A DNA stretch of 64,000 nucleotides. Origin: Klebsormidium nitens. Its lineage: Eukaryota; Streptophyta; Klebsormidiophyceae; Klebsormidiales; Klebsormidiaceae. The notes under the pieces were generated by a model that was given only the letters and a program-made list of their open reading frames with translations, did no database searches and was not told the origin of the DNA. The stretch covers positions 1 to 64,000 of the forward strand of contig DF236975.1 of assembly GCA_000708835.1 (NCBI GenBank), read 5' to 3'. The position numbers and the translations under genes were made by a program. Shown here piece after piece: positions 9,966 to 21,200 of the stretch (its first letter is position 1; each line of letters begins with the position of its first letter).

Positions 9966-12126
9966 GGTGGGAATGCAAGGTCGCGCCAACTGAGTTTCAC
10001 AGGCTGGCCCGCCGCGCGGTAGCCTGCCAGTACCCATAGCGGCCGCGTGCATGCCAGTGCGAGCGGCCGCTCGATCAGCTAGGGCCATGACTCAGGGCCA
10101 TGCAGCTAGCCAGCTGGGGATAGGGTCTACCGCGACGTCGAAAAGTTCTCCAATGTGTTTTCGATCAGAGTCACCATTGCTTCTCACTTTGTGCATGCCC
10201 GGCCGCTAATTAAGCGGGTGCAGATCGCGCTCGGCTAGGCGCTCCAGCGCTCCTTCATCCGTAGTGTGCCATTACTGCCGCCGATGGCGCGCCACGTATC
10301 ATTCATGTATCTTTGACGAAGAACTAGTCGGCTTCTTTCTATCACATTCTTGTCACGCATTACGTATGCAAATTGGATTCTGCTGACGGCGACGTGCAGT
10401 CACAGTATGAGGACAGAATGGAACTTCGAATTGTGCAGCTAATTCGACGCGGGTGCAATGGAGGATCCTTGAATCATGCTGCTCGCACTATCGCATATGG
10501 AACGAAAAACAGCGTCTACAAACCGGTCAGGCTTCTTTCCAATCCGCATTTGATCAAGCACTTCGTAGACCGCGACAGCATCCATCCTAATGTCAAGCCT
10601 CTCGAGGTCCAAACAATGAATGCATCAAGTGGACTAGTACTATCTGACCGTCAAGAATTATGATTGAAACGAAGTCCTTTGAGTCCTCGTAGCAGCAGCT
10701 GATTGTGATTCATCTGGCCCCGAGAAAGGGTCATGCCTCACGACTAGCTTTCCCACCTGAATACCATGCAGATAAGTTCAAAACAGTCCAAAGCCTGTGT
10801 TCGCCTCCCTAACAGAGCCCGCTTGAGAAACTCGAACAGCGTCCTCCAGAGATCACATGTGGGAGTGAGTACGACGTCGTCAGGACCCCTGAGCTATTTG
10901 ATACGATGGGAACTTCACGCTTGACGGTTTCGAAAAACTTTTTGTCGTTCTCGCAGAACCTTCAAACCTTGCAAATTCTGCATGTGCATGATCAAGGCTT
11001 TTCCATTGGCACAGGTTTCGCGAGCAGTAGATAAGGCTAGTACTTCCGCCAAGGAAGCTGCTCGACACGAAGACTTTCTCGCACTAACGAACAAAACGTT
11101 CCTCATTATTCTTTCATTAGATGTGGCCATCATGCTTGATGCTCAAAGAAAACACGTCAAGAATTGGAGCTGATGCTGGCAGAATGAAGCTGGCAGGTCC
11201 CTTTGGAAGCGGCCTGACGTGTCCGCAAAATCGCCGGGTTGACCTCTTACGAGCTTCGATGCATGTTGAATGCAAGAAGCGGCTGAAAAGCTACGCTTGA
11301 AAAAATGAAGTAAGAACGTCCGTTACTGCAATTGTTCCTTCTCTATGTGTTTGCCTTTATCGAACACCATAAGGCGTACCAAGAATACGAGTCAAGCAGT
11401 CAATAAGTTGGTTGAAGTCTGCAAGCCTCAAGCTAAGGCTCACTCATTCCACCGTACCCCGCTGCTGCAGTGCAGTAGAATGGCCTGCTCAAATGACCTA
11501 TAAAAGGACAGGACTAGACCAAAATCTGTCGATCAAAAAGCTGCAACATATCCAACACGTTGTAGGACTGCGTCTAATCGCGATCAGCAGTCAATAAGGC
11601 TGGACCATCGTCTTTTGAGGAGCTACTGTATGTTACAGTCCCTTTCGTATAATTGTGGTTTTCTCTTGTCGGACGTCTGTGGGTGGAAATATTGGGGGGC
11701 TGAGATCGTGTCTGTGCCCCGTCTGTGCATTTGCTGATAAGGAGCAATGAGCTGCAGGTGCGCGTTCAGGTTCAGAGGTGATGATGCACGTTCAAATCAT
11801 TTCACAGCTGTCACAGGCACTGCATCCGAGGCTCGGCGGTTGTACACATGGCAATAGTGTGAAAAGGATTGAAGTGAGCATCGATGAGCTTTCCGCCTCT
11901 GGCCAGGCAAGGTGCCGCTCTCAACTCTGATTGCTGTAAATTGAGCCCGCCATGACTATCTCCATGACTGTATCCATCGAAAACTGGCGGGTTGGGTCTT
12001 GTCAACGATCGTCGTCGGATTCAAGCCGCTGTGGCTCAGCTGATCAGGCACGTCGACTTCGGAAGGTAGGTTTCGGAATGAAGGCGGCCTCGAGCAGACT
12101 GCCGGCTGCCGACAGACAACAGATTC
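9966..12126. other. No gene recognised
   Basis: Bases 9966-12126 contain only short open frames without family motifs or paired splice sites. The last part is the 5' flank of the Sel1-repeat gene. A tRNA A-box-like stretch near 12030 lacks a matching B box. Confidence 0.4.
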
Positions 12127-12270
12127 ATGAAAGTCGATGATCGAAGCTCTGCAGAGGCCGCGAAGCTATTATTTCAGTCTTTCATTATCCCTCAAAAGCA
12201 TCAACGGTTTTGTTGGAGAAGGTCGAAGGACTGCATTTGCGAACTAAGGGCATCCTATCCTACATCGAAA

Positions 12271-13563
12271 ATGCTTTCCTGGTCCTCTTCAGCGCTGCTC
12301 TTTCTCTTGACTTGGTTGCCTTTCTGGGGAGCGATTCTTGATGGAGCTTGCAGATTGGGGCATAGCTTGTCTGCTGAGCTTGCTCAAACGCAGTACGAAC
12401 TTGGCATAAGCGCCTTGAACAAGAACCCCGCCAAAGCACTAACGTTCTTCACGGGAGCAGCTGAGCTTGGGCACTCAGAAGCGCAATACGAGCTAGGGCA
12501 GGCGTATGGTTCTGGCGAGACCGGGATTGAACAGGATTTGGGAGAGGCGGCAAAGTGGTTCAAACAGGCAGCTGACCAAGGACATCTAGACGCGCTCAAC
12601 TTCTTGGGCATCTGGTATCAAGAAGGGACAGCAGTGATCCAAAACCATCTTGAAGCTGCTGCTCTATTCAAAAAAGCTGCAGATCAGGGGTCTGCCTTGG
12701 GGCAATTCAACCTGGCAATTTGTTATGAGCACGGGATGGGAGTCTCTCGGAACGAGGCTGAGGCAACTGCGCTCTACAGAAAGGCGGCAGATCAAGGGGA
12801 TGCCTCTGCGCAGTTCAGTCTGGCAATCTGTTATGCAGATGGAAAGGGAGTTGATCAAGATGATGTTGAAGCAGTTGAACTTTATAAGAAGGCGGCTGAA
12901 CAAGGACGTTCTGACGCTCAATTCAATCTTGCACAATGTTATGCAGAGGGTCGAGGAATTGCTCAAGATGACGTGGAAGCAGTTGCTTGGTACACAAAGG
13001 CGGCTGAACAAGGAGACGTTGACGCTCAGTTCACTCTGGCAGAATGCTACGAAGAAGGCTACGGAGTTCATCCGGATGAGGTCGAAGCAATCGCGTGGTA
13101 TACAAAGGCTGCCGAACAGGGGGATGCTGAAGCACAGTGCCGACTTGAAGGTTTGCAGCGCGGGAAGGGCAAAGTAGGCTTTGATCAAGACGATCGTGAG
13201 AAGCTGGCTGTTGAACGGTATACGAAGGCAGCTGACCAAGAACACTCTCAAGCTCTCTTTCAACTGGCAGAATGCTGTGACAAGAGCATCGGAGTCAGTC
13301 AGGATAAGATGGAGGCGTTTGCAAGATCTGTCAAGGCCGCTGAGCAAGGTTGCGCTGATGCGCAATTCAGTGTGGGTGTCTTCTACTCGAGTGACGTAAA
13401 GTGGTTGGGATTGCCTCCGAATCAGGCGAAAGCAGCAGAGTGGCTGAAGAAAGCGGCTGAGCAAGGTCATGAGGAAGCGCACCTCAAGCTGATGAAAGAA
13501 TGGAAGGCTGCGGACGAAGGGGATGCTGTTGAAGGAGGTTCGCTGATGTGCGATTGGTCCTGA
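12271..13563 (+). CDS. Sel1-like repeat protein with signal peptide
   Basis: This is a single uninterrupted frame of 430 aa. An in-frame ATG at 12127 would add 48 residues; I prefer 12271 because it begins with a typical secretory signal (MLSWSSSALLFLLTWLPFW). About ten Sel1-like repeats of roughly 36 residues follow, each an A-Q-F-x-L-A-x-C-Y helix, G-x-G-V turn and second helix ending Y-x-K-A-A-E-Q-G. Repeats eight and ten are a few residues longer. Sel1 repeats form alpha-solenoids that scaffold protein complexes, as in ER-associated degradation adaptors, but no HRD-type transmembrane anchor is seen after the repeats. Its partner is unknown. It has no introns, unlike most neighbours, which could reflect retroposition or transfer. 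The coding call is secure; the role is not. Confidence 0.85.
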   Translation: MLSWSSSALLFLLTWLPFWGAILDGACRLGHSLSAELAQTQYELGISALNKNPAKALTFFTGAAELGHSEAQYELGQAYGSGETGIEQDLGEAAKWFKQAADQGHLDALNFLGIWYQEGTAVIQNHLEAAALFKKAADQGSALGQFNLAICYEHGMGVSRNEAEATALYRKAADQGDASAQFSLAICYADGKGVDQDDVEAVELYKKAAEQGRSDAQFNLAQCYAEGRGIAQDDVEAVAWYTKAAEQGDVDAQFTLAECYEEGYGVHPDEVEAIAWYTKAAEQGDAEAQCRLEGLQRGKGKVGFDQDDREKLAVERYTKAADQEHSQALFQLAECCDKSIGVSQDKMEAFARSVKAAEQGCADAQFSVGVFYSSDVKWLGLPPNQAKAAEWLKKAAEQGHEEAHLKLMKEWKAADEGDAVEGGSLMCDWS

Positions 13564-13700
13564 GGATGTGCAGATATGCAGAAATGCTTCATAATTGTCA
13601 CATGAGCAATGACGTGGGACAGCTAAGGAGATTGATTGAAGTGCGATTTGTCTTGAGGATGCGCAGGTATGCAGGACTGCTTCATACTTGTTACATGCCA
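13544..13700 (+). repeat. Two-copy tandem duplication across the Sel1 gene stop codon
   Basis: 'gtgcgattggtcctgaggatg' and onward at about 13547-13605 is repeated at about 13641-13698 ('gtgcgatttgtcttgaggatg'), a period of about 94 bases. The first copy contains the gene's final codons and the stop, so the second copy is a downstream echo of the C-terminus and 3' UTR. Confidence 0.6.
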
Positions 13701-13749
13701 CTGCTAGCAATACAGAGTCACAAGTTTCAGGACTTCTTCTACTTTTGAG

Positions 13750-15265
13750 CCTCTGCACCTTTTGGCAAAGTGGCAACACGAAAGCCAGGATTCGCTTACT
13801 GTGTCCATCTAATGTACTCGGATAGGAGAGTTGCTTCCGTCCTTGTTAGAACCCAAGCATGATGGCGGCCTAGAGTCAACCTGAAATATGCTGATTCGTA
13901 TCCTTGGTACACAGGTCTCATTCTGATTACTCACCCAGGTTTGCAAGTTCTCCGTTCAAGCAGCCTCCCTTTCCTTAGATCGTGACGTGAACTAGGTTCT
14001 TGGAGGATGAAAGAGGTTCTCCTAATTTCACGTACAGAAATGAAGCGCGGTATGCAGGCTCCGGTTATGCTTGCCACGCGCCGAATCAATTCATACGCCC
14101 CAAATTGCTTGATCAGCGCGCATGGCCAATCTTTTGTCCTCCATGAGCAACCTGCTTCTGGCTCTTTTGGTAACTCAATAGGTCCATCTCAGTGTCCATT
14201 TCAATGGCCGCTCGCGATCACCAAAAAGCTTTCACTTCCTAAGCGAGCTTAATTAACACTGACGAGCTTTGTTTCAAATTTCCCCGTATTTTATCAGTAG
14301 TGGGCCTGCACAGCTCAATATATTGCTTTCAGTAGCGACATACGGTATACTAACCCTCACGTGAATCGATGCCCCGCATGTGGTTGGTCAACAGCAGCTT
14401 TAACTCTTACTGCACGTGTGTGTACTATAGTCATTGATCGAAAGCTGACTAGATGTTCAATCATGCAGGATCCGATCGCCCCGAGCTCTCTGCCCGTTCG
14501 CTTGAAGAGCTTGATTATGGATTGAGAGTAAGCTAGTCCATGCAGCTCACTAAGTCAGTGCGCGGTGGCAGAAGACACTAAGTTCAGCTCTGTGCATTTT
14601 TGGGGCTAGGCCGCGCAGCGCACGCCAGGCAGGCGCTGCTGTGCCGTCTATAATATCGCATAATCAACTTATGCACGCTCAGCCCTGAACATACTGTGGC
14701 CGGCGGGGGCCCGTATACGTAATTGCTGCAGTCGGAGTCACATGTACAAACGTCACGCTAGTTAATAACGCGTTTATAATAGTGCCAGAGCTAGTCGCGA
14801 TCAGACCGGCTTCAGATGGCCACTAAATTTCACCGCTTAACCATTGAACGAAGAAGCCAGGCACAATTGAACCTCTGTGTCGGATTGCATGTCATAGAAT
14901 CAGCCGTGCGTAAAACGGCAATGGTAAGGTGTCAACATATATCAGTGCATGGTCATCACAAATACTTCCGCCGAAGAAGGCTTGGAGCCATGCAATGCAG
15001 ACGAATCATTGAAAGTCATCTTACTAGTGAATGAATTCGATCAGAATGCAGCCACAGCCCCAGGCCGCATCAAGATGTCTTCGTTTCGCGTCATACTGAT
15101 GCCTTGTCCGTCTACTACACTGGCCGGAGTTTGGCGTGTCAGTGGCCATGGGGCGTACTAGTCAACACAATTTGATACTGCCCGGTCCTAAAAAGCAACA
15201 CTTGGAGCCAAATAGACACGAAAAGAATGCCCAATTTTGAACAACTCATTCTAAAGAATGCTCGT
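13750..15265. other. No gene recognised
   Basis: This is intergenic sequence between the Sel1-repeat gene and the KEA3 stop codon, with scattered short frames only. The right part is probably the KEA3 3' untranslated region. Confidence 0.4.
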
Positions 15266-18200
15266 CTACCTCTTCCCCCTAGCAGAAACGCCCGTCCTCC
15301 GTTCGGTGTCTTCCAAGATCACGCCATCCTTTTGTATCGCGTGCGCCTCGATATCCGCACCCGGCTCGTATTCCGTCCCTCGGAACTCCGGCGCAATATC
15401 CTTCAGCCTCTGCTTGTCGTTTTCTATCACGTTCGGGTGACCATCGATACTCTCTTGCATCTGCTCGATATCTGGATTCGGAGCTTCCGCTTTCGCCTGC
15501 TCTTGGTTACCTCTAACCCTCCCCTCCTTAGGCCCTGACCCTTTGTCGGACGCTTGTTTCTGCCCCTCTTTGCCGGAGGGCGCCATCTGCTCAAAGATGC
15601 CCAACTCAATATCGCCCTCCAGATCATCGTATTCCCTTTGAGGATCCTGCATCGACAAACATTGCTCAGATCCTTGTGCACTGGTAAGATTCACCTTCAA
15701 GATAACACGTGTCAGCCAAGAGGCACACTGTTGCAGTAGGGATTGGCATGTGTATGTCTCAGCAATTCTTGCACTGATGAAGTTGGCTCAACGGCAGACT
15801 ACACAACGCTCGGTTTTCAGAAATGTTAGGATGTCTGCTGAGTGCTTTGTGACGGCTTTATGGACGGCGTACAATTCGGTGAGATAGAATACTCCATAAC
15901 TTACAAAAGACAATGTAGGACTTCTCGAAGATCTTCAAAGACGAAAAATATATTCCAACGCCTTCGGCTCTCATCCCGCAGAGCTCTTGGTAAAAGTTGG
16001 ACTTCCGATCAGACAAATGACGATTACGCTTTCAAACCGTCACCGACTTTGCGCGAAAAAGCACTTCCCCAATCTTTTCGATTCTGAAACCGAGAGTCCC
16101 CCTGATAAAGTTCCGGCTTTCTCGGACGTCCGTAGCCTCACCTCTTCCACCGTCATATATCCGGAAAACTCATCCCCGTCCGAAAACTCGTCGTAGTCCT
16201 CCACCTCTCCGACGGGGTCCAAGTCGGGGGATCCACCACTCCCCTCGCTGTTCTCCGCCCACACCCCCAGCTCCTCAGTCGCGCGCTTCTTCCCGATCCA
16301 CCGCGCGAGCTGCTTTAGGGGTATCCTCTCCACGACGTCCTGCACGGAACCTCTAGAGGAAATGTCCCAGTTGACCGCAGCCCTGATAAAGCCCTGGGAG
16401 TCGATCTCCGATTCTTTCACCGCCCGGTTTGGCGTCGCCCAACTCCAAATGCTGTTCTCGTCCGGTGTCGGCGCCCCCAAATCGTCGTCGACGCTCGACT
16501 GTTTCTCCTCGTCCTCCGTTCGCTTCCCCACCCAGCTCCATACGCTATCCTCCTCCTGCGCAGACCCCAGGTCATCGTCTCTCTCCGGGCCCCTTTCCTG
16601 CATTTTGTAGCCCCCGCCGCTCGAGCGGCTTGTCTCGCCCACTGTTGCGGACGCCCACGCCCATAAGGTATCGTCCGAAGTGCTGCTCTCGGACGCTGCT
16701 TCGCGGTCCGCCCATCCGGAAACGGACGGCATCGACTCGCTCGTCTCCTCTGAACGCACAACGCTTGCTCCGTTCGTCGACTTCCGGGGGACCGTCACGG
16801 CGTCTCGGTCTTGCTCCGCCGTTGAAGCGGACACCGACGCGCCGTCACCTTCTAAGGCATCTTTCCCTGCCGTCTCTCCATCAACTGATGATCCCGCCAC
16901 GCCGCTGACGTCATTAACGACGAAAGCCACGCTCCCGAAACCGCCCTGCGTGGCCAACGAGGGACCGCTCGCTCCATTCTCTGATCCCGCGCCCTCCGTC
17001 GCAGGCGCGCTGACGTCAGCAACCGCAACTGCGGCCAACGTGGGCGCCCCTGGCGCCCCCTCCGCGCTGACGTCATCTTTGACCGCCCCTTCTTTGGCGG
17101 GCACTAGACAGTACGGCCCCTGCTCGGTCCCTAACCCGTACTTCAACTTAACCTGCTCCATCTTCAGCTCTTCCAGCTGCTTCCGCAGTGCAATCTCCTG
17201 CTGCAAAAGCACCCCCTCCTCGAGTTCTCTCCACGAAGCCAGCGCAACGCCCCCCGGAAGCGGGATCTTCCCGTCTTCCGTTACCCCCCCCAAATCCTTC
17301 CCCAAAACCCGGTTTCCTGTAGCAGTAACCGGCTGTCCCCCCGTTTGCAGCACACTCGCTGCGGCAGCTGCGCCCGCCACAGCCTCGGCAGCCGGGGGGG
17401 CCGTTCTCGGGCCTCTTTCCAGCTTCGGGGGGGTGATCATGACTAGCTGCGACTCAGCGGACTCCCCCCCCTTGGCGCCCCACTCCTGAGCTCGGAACTC
17501 CATCGACTCCCTCAGAGTCCGCCGCAGAAACGTGACGTCATCCTGCCTCATCCCCAGGTCTTCCAGCAGCCGGGACCCCAACCGAAGGCTGGTCTCCGTG
17601 TTTTCCGGAACCACTTCCGTGGCGCCCGCGAGTTTCAGCTCATACGAGTGGCTCAGATCTTGCGCGCGTGCGTAGATCGGCACCTCTTTGTAGATCTCGG
17701 CAACGCTCCGCACGGCTTGAACCGCGCGCTGGCGTCCGGTGTAACAGACCATGATCGCCTTGGGTTTGGTTACCCCTGCGCTGGTTAAAATCTGGGGCCG
17801 GCTGCCGTCGCCGAAAATAACCGGGAAACCCAGGCTGCGCGCAGTCTTAACCCGTTTCGGGTCAAGATCAAACGCGACGTAGGGCCAGCCTTTGGATTGG
17901 GAAGCCTCGGCGCTGGACAGGGGGGTGGATAACAGGTTGGCCAGGACCTGAGAACAGAGAAGAAAAGAAAGGTTTCGGCGTTAGGTGATTTGCTAATCTG
18001 AGGGAAAACGTGAGAACGAAACGCATTGCCGAGCATTGCAAAATGGCCGAAAAGTACCAATTCTCTCAGAGAATGCCCCTCACCGAGTCGCTAAGCAGAA
18101 TTGAGCACGCCAGCGACAGAGTAGAGGCAAGAAGAAAATCGGTCAAGCTGTTCAATGCGGGAGCACATGTCTTCAGCTTTTGGAAACGGAACCCTTCTCA

Positions 18201-21200
18201 GTTCTTTCGTCGTATAGGAAGGCAAATCTGTGTGATCGCTCCCTTCATTCTACGTTTGAAAGCACAAAAGGACTCGACTCTCAAAGGGGTTTTGTTCCCA
18301 TAAAGAGGTTTTCGATTGTGGCAGACGTCTGTTGCCCTCGATCTACTTTTCACGTGACTTCCTCTTCCGAGCAATTTCGACACCAAGGACGCTGAGTGTT
18401 TCCGATAGTTGCGGGCTTTTCACCCTGTTCATTCACTGCTTCACCTTACAAGCCTGCCATCGCTATCTTTTTGCCATACTCCTGCCCAAGCTGTTGCAAG
18501 AAATCCTTCCAAGCCAGTCCAAGCTGCCTAAAGATCCAGAAGCCTTGAACCCAAAACCTTGATACCCATTCAAGTTCTCTGCCACTTTTCTTCGAATTCC
18601 GAAGCTACTCCAGAAGCTGTGGAGAGTAGCTTATACTGGCAAGCGCGTGTAGAAAAATTAGCATCCGGCAGACGGATGGGGTTAGACAAGGGATTAGGGT
18701 GGGTGCGGGTGCGGAGCGCATCGAGTGTCAAGGTTGGTCAGCTGATAGCTGAGATGCCTGAAGCTTCTGTCTTATTTCAAGCTGCGATGAATGCCAGTTT
18801 CTTTTGGTGTTATTTGAATATACTCCCTTCTTACCTGTCCAAGCTGCCCGAACCCAATGATGACGATCGGCTCCACCGCCTCCGTGATCTGCGACTGTGC
18901 GTCCGCGTCGATGTCGATGACTTCGGTGAATATCTCATCGATCTTGACGGCCAGCCAGCGGCCCAGCTCATTCAGCAGCGGAGTGAGGGCCATCGAGAGG
19001 ACAACCACGATGATGAGCAGCCGGTTCAGGTTGGACGGGAGAACGCCCAACCTGCAGAGAAACAATGTTCTATTATTTCGCTTTTTCTTCTTCTTTTTTT
19101 GCAACAAATCGACTTCATGTTTTGCAATAAACTGACCTCAAGCAGCAAAGAACAAGAAACGCCCTTTCCTGTGCGACTTTTCCCTTCGAGTCGCTGTATG
19201 CAACACTTGAGAAAACTTCGGTTTGGGTGCTGGTTACTGGCCAGCACGCCCACCCGCAGGTCAAAACATCGGCTCAGAGGTCATCTTCCTCCATAGATTG
19301 TCCCTCCGGAAGTTTACGAAAAACACTCAGGGAGCGGATGTTCGGTCTGATCGCTGTTCAAATCTGAGTGCAAGCACGCTCAAAAGTGGGAGGAGGGACA
19401 AAGGGGTTGTTGTCCCGAATGACAGCCCAGAAGAGAGGGTATGAAGCTGGTAAGGAACTCGGTGTCTGCAAAATGGAAAGCTAAAGCAGCAGGATCGGTG
19501 CAACTACTCGATCGAATGCATCAGATAGAGATAGAACGTGAATCAATGGACGTGGTCGGGGAAAGCGACTGCCTTTACGGTAAAGAGCACACAAGATGCA
19601 ACCACTTGATTGAGAGACGCAAGTGAAGGCTGACGCCTTCGCAGCATCTCGAAACCCCGAAACTGAATCGAGCGACCTCGTCAAAGGGAAGTAGCGCTTG
19701 GTAGACGCCGATCGAGCAACCCCTAACCTCAAGGAATCCAAAAACCTAAAACGCTCGTTTCAAGTAACAGCGGACGCACCTGTTGGCTAGAGCGAGAACG
19801 ACAAAGGCGAACTCGCCCCCCTGCGACAGCAGCAGTCCAGTGCGGACGCTTTCGGCGAGGGTGAGTCCGAACCGCGGGGCCAGTCCGGTAACGATTCCGG
19901 TCTTGACCGCCAACATGCCGAGGAGCAACGCAGTGATGTCCGGCCAGTTGGTGGCGATGAGCTGCGGAACGGAACGGGAACGGAACGGCTTGTCAGGAGT
20001 TGACAAACGATGCGGTAAGCTTTTGCGGAGCTGAGGATCTAAGCGATCGCTTATCAGGTCTGAAGTGTTCTATTCGTCCTCTCTCAAGTTCTTGTCTGCC
20101 CCAAGGTCGAACCTCGGAGAAACCCATTGAAGCCTAGACACAATTCGTAGGAAGTTTCAATTCGAGCCCCTATCGCAGTCAGAAGATCAGTGCCCTTTCT
20201 GCAGCGCTACCAAACAGGTCGGTTCTGACGATGCAGCGACCGAATTTTTCATCAGAATTGAACAGCACCGCTTACGACCGTTGGTCACCAGAAAATCACA
20301 CAAATCATCTGGCGTGATAAAAGAGATCAACAGCGCGCAAACAACCTGGGAAGGAGAATGCAGAAGGTGACAAAACCTGTAAGTAGAGGTGGGTGACTTA
20401 CACCGAGGTCGATGGAGGTCCCGGTAGTGACGAAGAACAGCCCGATGAGCAGTCCACGGAAGGGCTTGATGTCCGCTTCGATCTGCGTCCGGTAGTTGGT
20501 CTCGGACAGAAGCGCACCCGCCAGAAACGCGCCCAACTGCGGAGAAAACGACGGGCTTCATTTCCATAAAAGTGTTGAAAAGTAGTTGTCTAAAAAGTGC
20601 AGCTACTCCTCCATCAGATCACATTTGATTGACACAGAACTTGGGCAGGTTGCCCAGAAGAAGTATCATAGGTGCACGTTTTAGCTCTAGTAATATTTCC
20701 AATTTTCAAGTAGTCAGGTGCCGTTAAAGAACCTTCAACTAATCTGATGAGCCGTTCGGAATCACCACGGTATACTTGGACAACCATCGTGGCGGCATTC
20801 TCATGGTTGCAATACCAGCTTCTCCCTGACTGCAAACCTCTTGCGCGTCTGAAAGGCGGGAACAGGCAATTGGCAAGACGCGCTGCTTGATCTCCTGTTT
20901 CGGATGCGTCTGCGCATATTCGCTCTGATGGGGAGCTGCATATTTCAGAAATGAAATTTCACAAGTCCAACCCGGAAAGCTCTCAAACCCTATTGGAGAC
21001 TTTGTATGACGACGGGCCAAACTGTACTCTTCGTTGCACAGCTTAGGCTGGGCTAAACCAAGGGCCCAAGTGAAATTTGTTGTACGAAAGTCCGTTCAAT
21101 CTATGCAGTTCTTGTATACCTCGCCTTACTCGTGAGGTTGCGTCGAAGCTCACCGTGTCACTGAAGCCCAGCTTCTGGGTGAGGTACGAGGTCCCCGTGG

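Noticed and set aside
10373-10663. 96-codon plus-strand frame
   Set aside because: It begins at TTG, lacks motifs and splice partners, and lies in intergenic sequence.
12025-12080. tRNA-like A box (tggctcagctgatcag)
   Set aside because: No B box or T loop at the right distance and no acceptor stem.
12664-13779. 371-codon minus-strand frame opposite the Sel1-repeat gene
   Set aside because: The repeating sense codons keep the reverse strand open; the antisense product is a periodic artefact.
16429-17489. Long plus-strand frames (up to 269 codons) opposite the KEA3 eighth exon
   Set aside because: They are shadows of a GC-rich minus-strand coding exon whose frame matches KEA3; the antisense products are Ser/Pro/Thr-biased and have no motif.
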